Below, one piece after another: positions 1 through 8,707 of a DNA stretch of 64,000 nucleotides. A model generated the notes under the pieces. It saw only the letters and a program-made list of their open reading frames with translations. It was not told where the DNA came from and did no database searches. The DNA comes from Rhodovastum sp963714255 (GTDB lineage: Bacteria > Pseudomonadota > Alphaproteobacteria > Acetobacterales > Acetobacteraceae). Position 1 is the first letter of the stretch. Each line of letters begins with the position of its first letter. A program made the position numbers and the translations under genes. The stretch lies in NCBI GenBank assembly GCA_963714255.1, contig CAVQNU010000027.1, positions 1-64,000 on the forward strand, written 5' to 3'.

Positions 1-97
1 GCTTGGAGGCATGATTGTCGGGTCTGATTGCCGCTGGCAAGGGGCACGAAGCCCGATCCTGATTGTCGCTGGGGAGCGACAATCAGGGTGGCAAAGA

Positions 98-892
98 TCA
101 GGCGGAACCGTCGCCGGAATTCCGGTCGGCTTTGGTCTTGCGTGCGATGGCGGTGCGCCGCCGGTAGCTTTCGACGTTCATCTCGAAGATGGTGGCGTGG
201 TGGACCAGGCGGTCGATGGCGGCGACGGTCATCGCCGGATCGGGGAACACCTTGTTCCAGTCCCCAAATGGCTGGTTTGCCGTGATCATCAGTGAGCGGC
301 GTTCGTAACGAGCGGCAATTAGCTCAAATAATACGCTGGTTTCTGCCTGGTCTTTTGTGACGTAGGCGATATCGTCAAGTATCAGCAGGTCGAACCTGTC
401 GAGCTTGCCGATGGCCGCTGCCAGCTGCAGCGCCTGCCGTTCCGCCTGGAGGCGCTGGACGAGGTCGGTGGTGCGCATGAACAGCACGCGGCGGCCGTTC
501 TCGATCAGCGCCCGGCCGAGCGCGGCCGCGATGTGGCTTTTGCCGCAGCCGGGCGGGCCGAACAGCAGCAGATTGGCGCCCTTGGCTAGCCAGGTGTCGC
601 CGGCGGCGAGCGCCATGACGTGGGCGCGGCTGAGCATCGGCAACGCATTGAAGTCAAAGCCGTCGAGCGTCTTGCCCGGCGGCAGCCGGGATTCAGCCAG
701 ATGGCGCTCGATGCGGCGCCTGGCACGCTCGGCGACCTCCAACTCGGCGAGCGCCGAGAGGAATCGCGCGGCCGGCCAGCCCTCTTTGTCGGCCCGCGCG
801 GCGATGTCCTGCCAGAGGCGGCTGATGGCGGGCAGCCGCAACTCGTTCAGCAGCAGCGGCAGCCGGGCGGTGTCGACGGTGATCTTGCTCAT
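98..892 (-). CDS. istB: IS21 helper ATPase IstB
   Basis: AAA+ ATPase of DnaC/IstB type, 264 aa, which assists the IstA transposase in target-DNA selection. It has Walker A GPPGCGKS near residue 112 and Walker B LLILDD near residue 170, followed by the usual IstB ITANQPFGDW segment. Its ATG overlaps the istA stop codon, which implies translational coupling. The length matches full IstB proteins and no break is visible. Confidence 0.93.
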   Translation of the reverse strand: MSKITVDTARLPLLLNELRLPAISRLWQDIAARADKEGWPAARFLSALAELEVAERARRRIERHLAESRLPPGKTLDGFDFNALPMLSRAHVMALAAGDTWLAKGANLLLFGPPGCGKSHIAAALGRALIENGRRVLFMRTTDLVQRLQAERQALQLAAAIGKLDRFDLLILDDIAYVTKDQAETSVLFELIAARYERRSLMITANQPFGDWNKVFPDPAMTVAAIDRLVHHATIFEMNVESYRRRTAIARKTKADRNSGDGSA

Positions 893-2457
893 GCCGAGAC
901 CTCCACGGCATCGTCGCCGAGCAACGCGTCGTAGGTTCCCGCCGACGGCAGGGCGACGGTGACGTGCGGTGAGCTTGATCTGGCCGGGGCGAACTGTGTC
1001 TCCAGGGCTTTGAGGTCGGGCAGCGCACCGGCGCCGAGGATCGCGTCCAGCTCCGCCGCCAGTTCCGCCTCGCAGCCGCGCTCGTGGGCGAGCGCGAGCA
1101 GGCCGACCATGGTCCGGCAGGCGGCGCGCGGCGGCTCGGCGGTGATCAGCGCGTCCCAGGTGTTGCGGAACGCGGTGCGGGGGAAAAGCTGATCGCGATA
1201 GACCAGGTTGAGCAGCGCCTGCGGCTTGCGGCGCAGCGCGTGGATGACATGCCGGTAGTCGACGACATGGACGGTGCGGCCCCGCATGGCGCGGCCTTGT
1301 GGTGCCCGACCGCGCCGCAACGTCAGCACCGGCTCGCCGCCGAGGAAGCAGTCGATCCGGTCATCATATATACGTACGCGCAGCCGATGGCCGATCAGCC
1401 GCGACGGCACGGTGTAGAAGACGCGGCGCAGCAGGAAGCCGCCGCTGCGGGTGACGGTGACCAGGTCCTCCTCGAAGTCGGTGGTGCGGCGCGGCGGCAG
1501 CGCGGTGAGCAGCGGCCGCTCGATCTCCAGTTCGTGGCGTCGGTTGGCGTTGGCGCGCCCAACCACTTCAGCAACGAAGCGACGGTAGAGCGGAAGGTCA
1601 GCGAATTCGGCGCTGCCGCGCAGCAACAAAGCCTGCTCCAGAGCTATCTTGAGATGACCGTGACTGGACTCGATCGAGCCGTTCTCATGTGCCATGCCCG
1701 TATTATTACGGGTCGGCGTCATCCGGTAATGACTGCATAGAGCTTCGTAGCGTCTGGTCTGATCCTCGGCGGTGTCGCGGTCGAGATTACGGAACGCTGC
1801 CGAGAGACTGTCGCTGCGATGCTCCTGCGGCGCACCGCCGAGCGCCCACAGCGCATTCTGCAATCCCTCGGCCAGGGCCACGAAGCTTTCGCCGCCGAGC
1901 ACCACCTCGGCGTGCTGCCAGCCGGAGAACGCCAGCCGGAAGTGATAGAGCCGATGCGCAAGCGGCACGCCCGCGATGGTGACGCCGAGATGGTTGGTGT
2001 CGGTGAAGTCCGACAGCCCCTGCTTTCCCGGCGGATGGTCTTGGCGGAAGATCACGTCGCGCTCGGGTCCATGCAGCGCCTGCCAGGTTCGCACCCGCCG
2101 CTCCAGGGTGCGCCGCGTCCCGGCCGGCAGGTCGCGATGGCGGCGCTGCATCTCGGCCACGATGCTGATCGGGCGCAAACCGGGCACCGCCTTCAGCATA
2201 GGGACGATCTCGCTGTCCCAGATCGCCGCCAGCGGGTCCGGCCGGCGACGGCCGCGCGTGGTCTGCTTCTGCGATGGCAACCGGGGGTCGGCATCAAGCC
2301 GAGCGCCGGTGGTGGTGCTGAGGCCCGCCTTGGCGGCCGCGGCCTCGCGCGGGAGGGTTCGACGGAGGTCCATATACAGTCTCACCTGCTGATCCGTGAT
2401 GTGATTGCCGGTCACCGGGGGCTCTTCCGGGAAGTTGAGAACCCCGACATTCGGCAC
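889..2457 (-). CDS. istA: IS21 transposase IstA
   Basis: DDE transposase of the IS21 family, 522 aa. The N-terminal region contains a helix-turn-helix-like segment (about residues 20-60). The catalytic core follows, with an Asp in SDFTDTNHLG (about residue 150), an Asp in EHRSDSLSAA, and the Glu in HENGSIESSHGHLK. The C-terminal part has the Mu-transposase-like beta-barrel region seen in IstA. Its stop overlaps the istB start. It appears full length. Confidence 0.92.
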   Translation of the reverse strand: MPNVGVLNFPEEPPVTGNHITDQQVRLYMDLRRTLPREAAAAKAGLSTTTGARLDADPRLPSQKQTTRGRRRPDPLAAIWDSEIVPMLKAVPGLRPISIVAEMQRRHRDLPAGTRRTLERRVRTWQALHGPERDVIFRQDHPPGKQGLSDFTDTNHLGVTIAGVPLAHRLYHFRLAFSGWQHAEVVLGGESFVALAEGLQNALWALGGAPQEHRSDSLSAAFRNLDRDTAEDQTRRYEALCSHYRMTPTRNNTGMAHENGSIESSHGHLKIALEQALLLRGSAEFADLPLYRRFVAEVVGRANANRRHELEIERPLLTALPPRRTTDFEEDLVTVTRSGGFLLRRVFYTVPSRLIGHRLRVRIYDDRIDCFLGGEPVLTLRRGRAPQGRAMRGRTVHVVDYRHVIHALRRKPQALLNLVYRDQLFPRTAFRNTWDALITAEPPRAACRTMVGLLALAHERGCEAELAAELDAILGAGALPDLKALETQFAPARSSSPHVTVALPSAGTYDALLGDDAVEVSA

Positions 2458-2600
2458 GCGTCACGAAGTCGCAGGCCGGTCCCCCGCAGGGGACCGCGTC
2501 GACACAGAGTTCGGCTTACGGCCGGGCTACGCCCGACCCGCCGCCAAACCCGGCGTCATCCATCCTGATTGTCGCTGAGAACCATCCTGATTGTCGCCGG

Positions 2601-3346
2601 ACAGTTGAAGCCCCCCTCTTCGTGAACCGCCAGACTTTTACAAATGATCGTGGTGCGAAAAGGCCCGCCGCTTCGCAGCGGCAGGCCCATCACCTTGGAC
2701 GGTCATCGGCTTCCCAGCCTGCACCGCGCGCTGATCCTATCCAAACCACCCTTATCTTGGAACGAAAATCCAAAACACGGGCGGGTCCGTGCGAATGTGA
2801 CGTCGCCGCATAAGGCGCGATAAGGGATTCGTTATCGCGTGTAGGAGGATGGGCCGTTTGCCATCCGCCCATCGGCAAACATGCTGCGTAGCAAGTAAGG
2901 TGAGTTTCAGCCCACCAACGTAAACTGTCGAGCGAATGAGGTACACGTCAAACGGTTGCAATATGCGACGGTGGGCTGAAGCCCACCCTACTTGCTGGGT
3001 GCTGGACCAGTACAAGGAATGCACCCCGGAAGACCCGACCGTCCGGGACAGGTTCGCCACCTGCCGGTTTGCCGATCATAAGGAACGGCTGGTGGACCTG
3101 CTGGGGCGGGTGGCGCGGGTGAGCGTGGAGACGGTGCGGATTACGGCGGCTATGCGGGGGTTGGAGCGGTAGCACGCAGACGGTGGCATGGCCTTCGGGG
3201 CTCGCCCCCTCCCCCCCCGGCCTTGGTCCGCTTCGCGGCCCAAGCCCACAAGGGGCGGGGGAGAAGAAAGCAGGCGTCTTGATTATCTGTGGCCCTCTGT
3301 GATTTCTGTGTAACCTTGCTTCTCTCGCCACCCGCGCCGCGCCGCC
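2601..3346. other. Intergenic region, no convincing gene
   Basis: About 750 nt between the IS21 end and higA. It holds two inverted copies of a gtgggctgaa/ttcagcccac motif (about 2900-2920 and 2971-2988), which resembles a small REP-type palindrome. A short plus-strand ORF (2936-3172) has a plausible-looking C-terminal half but no recognisable family, and could be a gene remnant. The rest shows no coding signal I trust. Confidence 0.4.
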
Positions 3347-3778
3347 CTACGCCGCCACATCGCTTTTGTGTTTCGTCCGCCGCCGGGGGGCCGCGTCGTG
3401 GGCGGGCGAGGCGATCTCGTAAGCCTGGAGAAGGCAGCCCTCCGACAAGCCCAGTTCCGCGGCGAGGATGCGCATCATGCCGATCGTCAGGCGGCGGCGG
3501 CGATTGAGGATTTCCGATACCCGCCCGCTCGGGAGGCCGAGCATCGTGCCGAGATCGGCCCGGTCCAGCCCCAGGTCGTCCATCCGGGTCCGGATCGCTT
3601 CGATCGGGTCGGGCAACTCGATGGCGTGGTGCCTGGTCTCGTAGTCGGCCACGAGGACCATGAGCACTTCGAGGCGGTCGCTGGCTTTCGTGCCTGGTTC
3701 GATCCCCCAGAGGCGCCGCACCTCGGCGACTGCCGCTTCGTAGGCCGCCTCGTCGCGGATGGGGGCGATGTCGTGCAT
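3347..3778 (-). CDS. higA: HigA antitoxin
   Basis: A 143-aa antitoxin of the HigA type. The N-terminal half resembles the COG5499 antitoxin domain (DYETRHHAIELPDPIEAI). The C-terminal half is an XRE helix-turn-helix (DLGTMLGLPSGRVSEILNRR, about residues 76-95). It lies 13 nt downstream of the toxin gene, in the toxin-first order characteristic of higBA. It should neutralise HigB and repress the shared promoter. A Lys/Arg-rich tail ends the protein. Confidence 0.85.
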   Translation of the reverse strand: MHDIAPIRDEAAYEAAVAEVRRLWGIEPGTKASDRLEVLMVLVADYETRHHAIELPDPIEAIRTRMDDLGLDRADLGTMLGLPSGRVSEILNRRRRLTIGMMRILAAELGLSEGCLLQAYEIASPAHDAAPRRRTKHKSDVAA

Positions 3779-3791
3779 GTGTTTCCCTCCG

Positions 3792-4109
3792 TCAAAGCTG
3801 TTTCAGCTTCTCGCCATCGCGCTTGTTGAGATCGTCGTATTCCGCGTGGGTGCCGACCCAGAGCACCAGGACGCCATGTCTGGCGAAGTCGATGATGCAA
3901 ACAAGCCTGTAGTCATTTGCCTTGATGTTAAACACGTACTTCCCATGCGCCAGATCAACGTTGGCGCCATAGGCTTGTTTTACGTTGCTGTGGGTTTTCC
4001 ACTGCGCTTTGTTGGCAACATTATACCAGGTCTTGAGGGGCTGTTCGCTGTCCTGCCTGCCTTGTGTCTGCCAGTGCGCGCGGAGCTTCTTCCTGGAGAT
4101 CACCCGCAC
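3792..4109 (-). CDS. higB: HigB mRNA interferase toxin
   Basis: A 105-aa toxin of the HigB family (type II TA, ribosome-dependent mRNA cleavage). Family-typical segments are visible: LKTWYNVANKAQW, then DLAHGKYVFNIKANDYRL, then VLVLWVGTHAEYDDL near the C terminus. The start is GTG. A second GTG two codons later is an alternative. It is first in the higBA operon and is preceded by a good promoter with an operator-like palindrome. Confidence 0.88.
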   Translation of the reverse strand: MRVISRKKLRAHWQTQGRQDSEQPLKTWYNVANKAQWKTHSNVKQAYGANVDLAHGKYVFNIKANDYRLVCIIDFARHGVLVLWVGTHAEYDDLNKRDGEKLKQL

Positions 4110-4131
4110 GAACGTGACTCACCCTGCGGCG

Positions 4132-4165
4132 CTCCCAAAATGGGAGAAGTCCGGCGGTTTGTCAA
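4132..4165 (-). promoter_or_regulatory. higBA promoter with candidate HigA operator
   Basis: On the minus strand a perfect TTGACA (4160-4165) is followed after 17 nt by a weak -10, CATTTT (4137-4142). A 15-nt palindrome, ctccca-aaa-tgggag (4132-4146), covers the -10, about 25 nt before the higB GTG. That is where HigA would autorepress. The operator role is inferred from position and symmetry. Confidence 0.5.
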
Positions 4166-4210
4166 GCGGTGCAACGGCAGCTTGTTCGGGTGCCCGTCCC
4201 GTGACCCGTC

Positions 4211-5131
4211 CTACGCCGCCCCCACCAGCCCGCGCGCATAGTCCATCGGATCGAACGCCCGCAGGTCAGACACCTTCTCCCCCACCCCCACGGCGTGGAC
4301 CGGCAGACCGAACTCCTGCGCCAGCGCCACCACGATGCCGCCGCGCGCGCTGCCATCCAGCTTGGTCACCACCAGGCCGGTGACATCCACCATCTCCTTG
4401 AACACGTTCACCTGCTGCAGCGCGTTCTGGCCGGTGGTGGCGTCCAGCACCAGCAGCACCGAATGCGGCACCGTGGGGTCCTGCTTGCGCATCACCCGGA
4501 TGAGCTTGCGCAACTCCTCCATCAGCACGGATTTGTTGTGCAGGCGGCCGGCGGTGTCCACCAGCAGAACATCGGCCGCCTCCGCCCGCGCGCGGGTGAG
4601 CGCGTCGAAGGCGAGGCCCGCCGAATCCGCTCCGGGGGCGCCGGACACCACCGGCGTGCCGGTGCGCTGGCCCCAGACCTGCAACTGTTCCACGGCGGCG
4701 GCGCGGAACGTGTCGCCGGCCACCAGCACGGACCGCAGGCCCTGATCGGCATAGGATTGCGCGAGCTTGCCGATGGTGGTGGTCTTGCCGCTGCCGTTGA
4801 CACCCACCACCAGCACCACATGCGGCTTGAGGCGGCGGTCGATCACCAGGGGAATGGCGACGGGGGCCAGGATGGCGGCGATTTCCTCGGCCAGGGCGGC
4901 GCGGATGTCGGCGTCGGTCACCTCGAGGCCGAACCGCGTGCTGCGGAATGAGGCGATGACGCGGGTGGCGACATCGGTGCCGAGATCGGCGGCGACCAGG
5001 GCGTCTTCCAGGTCGGTGAGCGTTTCCTCGTCCAGCGTGCGCTTGGTCAGCGCCGAGCCGATGCTCTCGGTGAGCTTCTGGGTGCTGCGCGACAGCCCGT
5101 CTTTGAGCCGCGAGAAGAATCCGAGGGCCAT
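4211..5131 (-). CDS. ftsY: Signal recognition particle receptor FtsY
   Basis: SRP-family GTPase, 306 aa, which docks ribosome-SRP complexes at the inner membrane. An N domain (residues 1-90) precedes the G domain with P-loop GVNGSGKTTT (about 110-119), DTAGR, and TKLDGSARGG near the C terminus. It lacks the long acidic A domain of enterobacterial FtsY, as is common in alphaproteobacteria. Its ATG overlaps the mtaB stop, so mtaB and ftsY are coupled. Confidence 0.95.
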   Translation of the reverse strand: MALGFFSRLKDGLSRSTQKLTESIGSALTKRTLDEETLTDLEDALVAADLGTDVATRVIASFRSTRFGLEVTDADIRAALAEEIAAILAPVAIPLVIDRRLKPHVVLVVGVNGSGKTTTIGKLAQSYADQGLRSVLVAGDTFRAAAVEQLQVWGQRTGTPVVSGAPGADSAGLAFDALTRARAEAADVLLVDTAGRLHNKSVLMEELRKLIRVMRKQDPTVPHSVLLVLDATTGQNALQQVNVFKEMVDVTGLVVTKLDGSARGGIVVALAQEFGLPVHAVGVGEKVSDLRAFDPMDYARGLVGAA

Positions 5132-6355
5132 CAGGCGGGCTCCGCGCGCAATCCGTCGTCATTGGCCGCCGTGACCCGGGCGCGCAGGAGGGCGCCGGGG
5201 GTGGCGGGCACCCGGACGGGTGCGAAATGTTCCGTATGCCCGCCTTCTGCCGTCTCCGCCAGCACCGCGGCGACGCGGCCGACTTGGGCTGCGAAGAAAC
5301 GACCAGCATTGGCGCGGCCGGCTTCGCGCAGGCGGGCGGCGCGCTCGCGGCGCAGCGCCGGGGCCACCGGGGGCATGCGCGCGGCCGGGGTGTCGGGGCG
5401 CTCGCTGTAGGGAAAGACGTGCAGGAAGGGAATCTCCGCCTCGCGCACCAGGGCGAGCGTGTCGGCGAACAGCGCGTCCGTTTCGGTGGGAAAACCGGCG
5501 ATCAGGTCGGCGCCGATGGCAATGCCCGGCCGCAGGGCGCGGGCGCGCGCGATGGTGGAGAGAATATCGGCCCGCAGATGGCGGCGCTTCATGCGCTTGA
5601 GAATCAGGTCCGCCCCCGCCTGCACGGACAAATGCAGATGCGGCATCAGCCGCGGCTCCTCGGCGAGCAGGCGCCAGAGGTCGTCGTCAATGGCGGCGGG
5701 GTCGAGCGAGGACAGGCGCAGCCGCGGCAGGTCGGGCACCAGCACCAGCAGGCGCCGCACCGCCTGGCCGAGCGTCGGCCGGCCGGGCAGATCGGTGCCG
5801 TAGCTGGTGATGTCCACGCCGGTCAGCACCACTTCGCGCCAGCCGCCGGACACGAGCGTGCGGACCTGCTCGGTGACGGCGCCGAGCGGCACCGAGCGGT
5901 TGGGGCCGCGGCCGAAGGGGATGACGCAGAAGGTGCAGCGGTGATCGCAGCCCTGCTGCACCTGCACGAAGGCGCGGGCGCGGCCGCCGAATTCGGTGAC
6001 CAGTTGGGGCGCGGTCGCCGTCGCGGTCATGATGTCGGCGACCGCCGAGGGGGCGTCCGGCGCCCAGGATTGCGGGGCGAGTTTTTCGGCGTTGCCAAGC
6101 ACGCGCGTGACCCCGGGCAGCGTGGCCCAGCGCGCGGGCGCGATCTGGGCGGCGCAGCCGGTGACGACGATGGCCGCCCCGGGGTTTTCGCGGTGGGCGC
6201 GGCGGATGGCCTGGCGGGCCTGGCGCTCGGCTTCGGCGGTGACGGCGCAGGTGTTCACGACGATGGTGTCGTCCAGCCCGGACGGCGTGGCCGCGAATGA
6301 CCTCGCTCTCGAAGCTGTTCAACCGGCAGCCGAAGGTGAGCACACGCAGGGTCAT
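5131..6355 (-). pseudogene. mtaB: tRNA t6A37 methylthiotransferase MtaB, apparent frameshift near the N terminus
   Basis: Radical-SAM methylthiotransferase making ms2t6A37 in tRNA. The N-terminal UPF0004 domain begins at the ATG at 6355 (MTLRVLTFGCRLNSFESE, first cluster Cys). The reading frame then breaks near 6290-6300. The remainder (VVNTCAVTAEAERQA onward, radical SAM motif CDHRCTFC, C-terminal TRAM-like region) continues in another frame to 5131. One extra base, or two missing, explains it. The upstream ATG overlaps the dapF stop in an ATGA and the downstream end overlaps ftsY, so the operon layout is intact. Either a sequencing indel or a real early mutation; translation from an internal start would lose the first cluster Cys. 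Confidence 0.85.
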
Positions 6356-7182
6356 GCGGCCAGCGCCTCCAGATCGAGCGTGCCGCGGAACACGGTGACG
6401 GCGGGGCCGGTCATGAGCACGTGCCCGTCCGCCCGCCATTCGATCACCAGCGCGCCGCCATCGGCCTGCACGGTGGCGCGGCGATCGGTCAGGCCGCGGC
6501 GGGCGGCATTGACCAGGGCGGCACAGGCGCCGGAGCCACAGGCGAGCGTCAGGCCGGCGCCGCGTTCCCAGACCCGCAGGCGGATGCGGTCGCGGGCGAG
6601 CACCTGCACGAAACCGATATTGGCGCGCTCCGGGAAGATGGCGGCGTGTTCCAGGCGCGGGCTGATCTGTTCGATCGGCAGGGTGGCGACGTTGGCCACG
6701 AAAAACGAAGCGTGCGGATTGCCCATGGAGCACGCCGCGGGATCAGCCACCGGCCCTTCGGCCAGATCGAGATGCAGCGTATCGGCGGGACCGGCCAGCG
6801 GGATGTCGTGCCAGTCCAGGCGCGGCTTGCCCATATCGACGGTGACCGATCCGTCGGGGTGGATTGCGGCCGGCAGATCGCCGCTGATGGTGCGGATGAG
6901 CAGCGTGCGGCGCCCCGATTCGGCCGCCAGCAGGGACGCGACGCAGCGCGTGGCATTGCCGCAGGCGCCGGCCTCGCTGCCGTCGGGGTTGCGGATGCGC
7001 ATGAACACATCGGCGGTGGCCGGCGCCGATTCCAGAATGATCACCTGGTCGCAGCCGACGCCGGTGTGCCGGTTGGCAATGGCGGCGGCGCGCGCCGGGG
7101 TGATGCCGAGCGCGTGAACCCGCGCGTCGAACACGACGAAATCGTTCCCGCATCCGTGCATCTTGACGAAGGGTGCGTCCAT
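6352..7182 (-). CDS. dapF: Diaminopimelate epimerase
   Basis: DapF interconverts LL- and meso-diaminopimelate for lysine and peptidoglycan. The start is placed at MDAPFVKMHGCGNDF, the conserved N terminus; upstream in-frame sequence looks non-coding. The two catalytic cysteines are visible in GACGNATRC and LACGSGACAA, and the family segment GNPHASFFV is present. It is the first gene of the dapF-mtaB-ftsY run, overlapping mtaB by 4 nt. Length (276 aa) is normal. Confidence 0.95.
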   Translation of the reverse strand: MDAPFVKMHGCGNDFVVFDARVHALGITPARAAAIANRHTGVGCDQVIILESAPATADVFMRIRNPDGSEAGACGNATRCVASLLAAESGRRTLLIRTISGDLPAAIHPDGSVTVDMGKPRLDWHDIPLAGPADTLHLDLAEGPVADPAACSMGNPHASFFVANVATLPIEQISPRLEHAAIFPERANIGFVQVLARDRIRLRVWERGAGLTLACGSGACAALVNAARRGLTDRRATVQADGGALVIEWRADGHVLMTGPAVTVFRGTLDLEALAA

Positions 7183-7290
7183 GCCAGGGGTTATATGGGG
7201 CGGCGGGCGCGGCACAAGAGGTGGGATGGCCGCTTGGCGCGTGACCCACAAGTCGCAGAGGCGCATGCTGCGTCAGAGCGGAGCATGCGG

Positions 7291-7539
7291 ATGCCGACGA
7301 TCCTGCGCACCGGAGGGCATCGTTTCTACTTCTATAGCCACGAACCAAACGAGCCGCCGCACGTGCACGTCGATCGCGACGGCGCGTCGGCGAAGTTCTG
7401 GTTGCACGACGGCTCGGTCGCCTACAATGCCGGCTTTGCGGCCCGGGACCTCAGCGCGTTGCGACGCCTCGTGCTGGAGCGGCGGGCCAGTTTCCTGGAG
7501 GCGTGGAATGGCTTCTTCAAGTCAGGCGCTGAGGGCTGA
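7291..7539 (+). CDS. DUF4160 protein
   Basis: An 82-aa protein with the DUF4160 signature: MPTILRTGGHRFYFYSHEPN, then EPPHVHVDRDGASAKFWL. An ATG two codons upstream (7285) is an alternative start. It overlaps the following DUF2442 gene by 32 nt. The pair is widespread on mobile or accessory DNA. A toxin-antitoxin-like role is sometimes suspected for such pairs, but the function is not established. Confidence 0.85.
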   Translation: MPTILRTGGHRFYFYSHEPNEPPHVHVDRDGASAKFWLHDGSVAYNAGFAARDLSALRRLVLERRASFLEAWNGFFKSGAEG

Positions 7540-7771
7540 CGCCCGGGTGCGCGGCGTCAGCGTCGATGCCGACGCGTTATCGGTGGCACTGATGGACGGG
7601 CGGACGATCACCGTGCCGCTGGCCTGGTACCCGCGCCTGGCCAATGCCACGCAGGCCCAGCGGAACCGCTGGGAGATCGCCGGCGGCGGGTGGGGCATCC
7701 ATTGGCCTGAGATTGATGAGGACCTCAGCACCGAGGGATTGCTGCGCGGCGCCCCCGCACCCGGCGCATAG
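7508..7771 (+). CDS. DUF2442 protein
   Basis: An 87-aa protein with the DUF2442 core: a short beta-rich N terminus (VSVDADALSVALMDGRTI), then VPLAWYPRLANATQAQRNRW, and GWGIHWPEIDEDLS near the end. The start ATG lies inside the DUF4160 gene, so the two are probably co-translated. Function is unknown; see the DUF4160 entry. Confidence 0.85.
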   Translation: MASSSQALRADARVRGVSVDADALSVALMDGRTITVPLAWYPRLANATQAQRNRWEIAGGGWGIHWPEIDEDLSTEGLLRGAPAPGA

Positions 7772-7822
7772 CCGGGCTGAGCCAGGTTGCCCTCGCCTGC
7801 CATCCTGCCAGGAACGGAAAAA

Positions 7823-8707
7823 TCACCGAGCGAGAGCGGCGTCGGTTTCCGCGCCCGTGGGCATGCTGCCCTGGGTGCCGCGGCGGCCGCAGCACAGGGC
7901 CGCCGCCGCGTTGGCGCGGCGCAGTGCGGCCTGGAACGAGGCGCCGCGGTCGAGCGAAGCCGCCAGCACGCCGGTGAAGCAGTCGCCGGCGCCGGTGGTG
8001 TCCACCACCGCAACCGGGCCGGCATCGAGGCGGAACCGGCCGGCCCGCGCCTCCGCCTCCAAACCCCGCTCGCCGAGCGTGACCACCACATCCACTCCGA
8101 GCGCCGCATGCAGGCTGGACGCGGTCGCGCGCGTGCCGAGCCTTGTGCCGAGCCAGTCCGCTTCGTCCTCGTTCAGCACCAGCACGTCGACCTGGCGCAG
8201 CACGGTGCGCGGCAGCGGGCCGGCGGGTGCGAGGTTCAGCACGATCCGGCAACGCGCCGCCCGGGCGCGGGCGATCAACGCGGCGGTTTCTCCGGCGGCG
8301 CACTCGTTCTGCAGCAGCAAAGTGGTGGCCGGGCCGAGCAGGGCATCCTCGACCGCAGCCTGCGATGCCGCGAGATTGGCGCCCGACGCAACCGCGACCA
8401 GGTTGCGCCCTTGCGGGTCCACACAGATGGAGGCGCAGCCGGTGGCGCCGTCCTGCGTGCTCACGCGGGAGAGGTCGATCCCGCTCGCGCGCAGCAGGGC
8501 CAGCGCGCCCTCGGCCAACGCGTCGCGCCCGACAGCGCCGTCGAAGACCACTTGGGCCCCGTCGCGGGCGGCGGCGACGGCCTGGTTGGCCCCTTTCCCG
8601 CCCGGCTCGATGTGCAGGTCGGGGCCGGCAACGGTCTGGCCAGGGGCGGGCAGACGCGGCAGGCGAAAGATCAGGTCCAGATTGATGGAGCCGAAACAGA
8701 CGATCAC
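7823..8707 (-). CDS. rbsK: PfkB-family sugar kinase, probable ribokinase
   Basis: A 294-aa carbohydrate kinase. It has the PfkB N-terminal signature GGKGANQAVAAARDG (about residues 37-51) and the C-terminal signature DTTGAGDCFTG with the catalytic Asp. MIVCFGSINLDLIFRLPRLP is ribokinase-like, but fructokinase or another PfkB specificity cannot be excluded. The start is a GTG that overlaps the GH15 stop (GTGA), so the kinase is coupled to the upstream hydrolase. No sugar transporter lies next to it. Confidence 0.8.
   Translation of the reverse strand: MIVCFGSINLDLIFRLPRLPAPGQTVAGPDLHIEPGGKGANQAVAAARDGAQVVFDGAVGRDALAEGALALLRASGIDLSRVSTQDGATGCASICVDPQGRNLVAVASGANLAASQAAVEDALLGPATTLLLQNECAAGETAALIARARAARCRIVLNLAPAGPLPRTVLRQVDVLVLNEDEADWLGTRLGTRATASSLHAALGVDVVVTLGERGLEAEARAGRFRLDAGPVAVVDTTGAGDCFTGVLAASLDRGASFQAALRRANAAAALCCGRRGTQGSMPTGAETDAALAR

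Larger units (their letters stand above)
58..2600. mobile_element. IS21-family insertion sequence
   Basis: A two-gene IS21 element, istA then istB on the minus strand with the typical 4-nt overlap. The motif cctgattgtcgct recurs at both ends: 58-70 with its inverse at 75-87 on the left, and 2564-2576 plus a second partial copy at 2586-2597 on the right. Repeated motifs at the termini are normal for IS21 transposase binding. The outer left boundary is not certain, because a further partial motif lies at 12-20 and the window begins there. Both genes are open, so the element may be active. Confidence 0.8.

Noticed and set aside
2936..3172. Small ORF after the IS21 element
   Set aside because: No recognised family and no ribosome-binding site; its start overlaps a palindromic motif.
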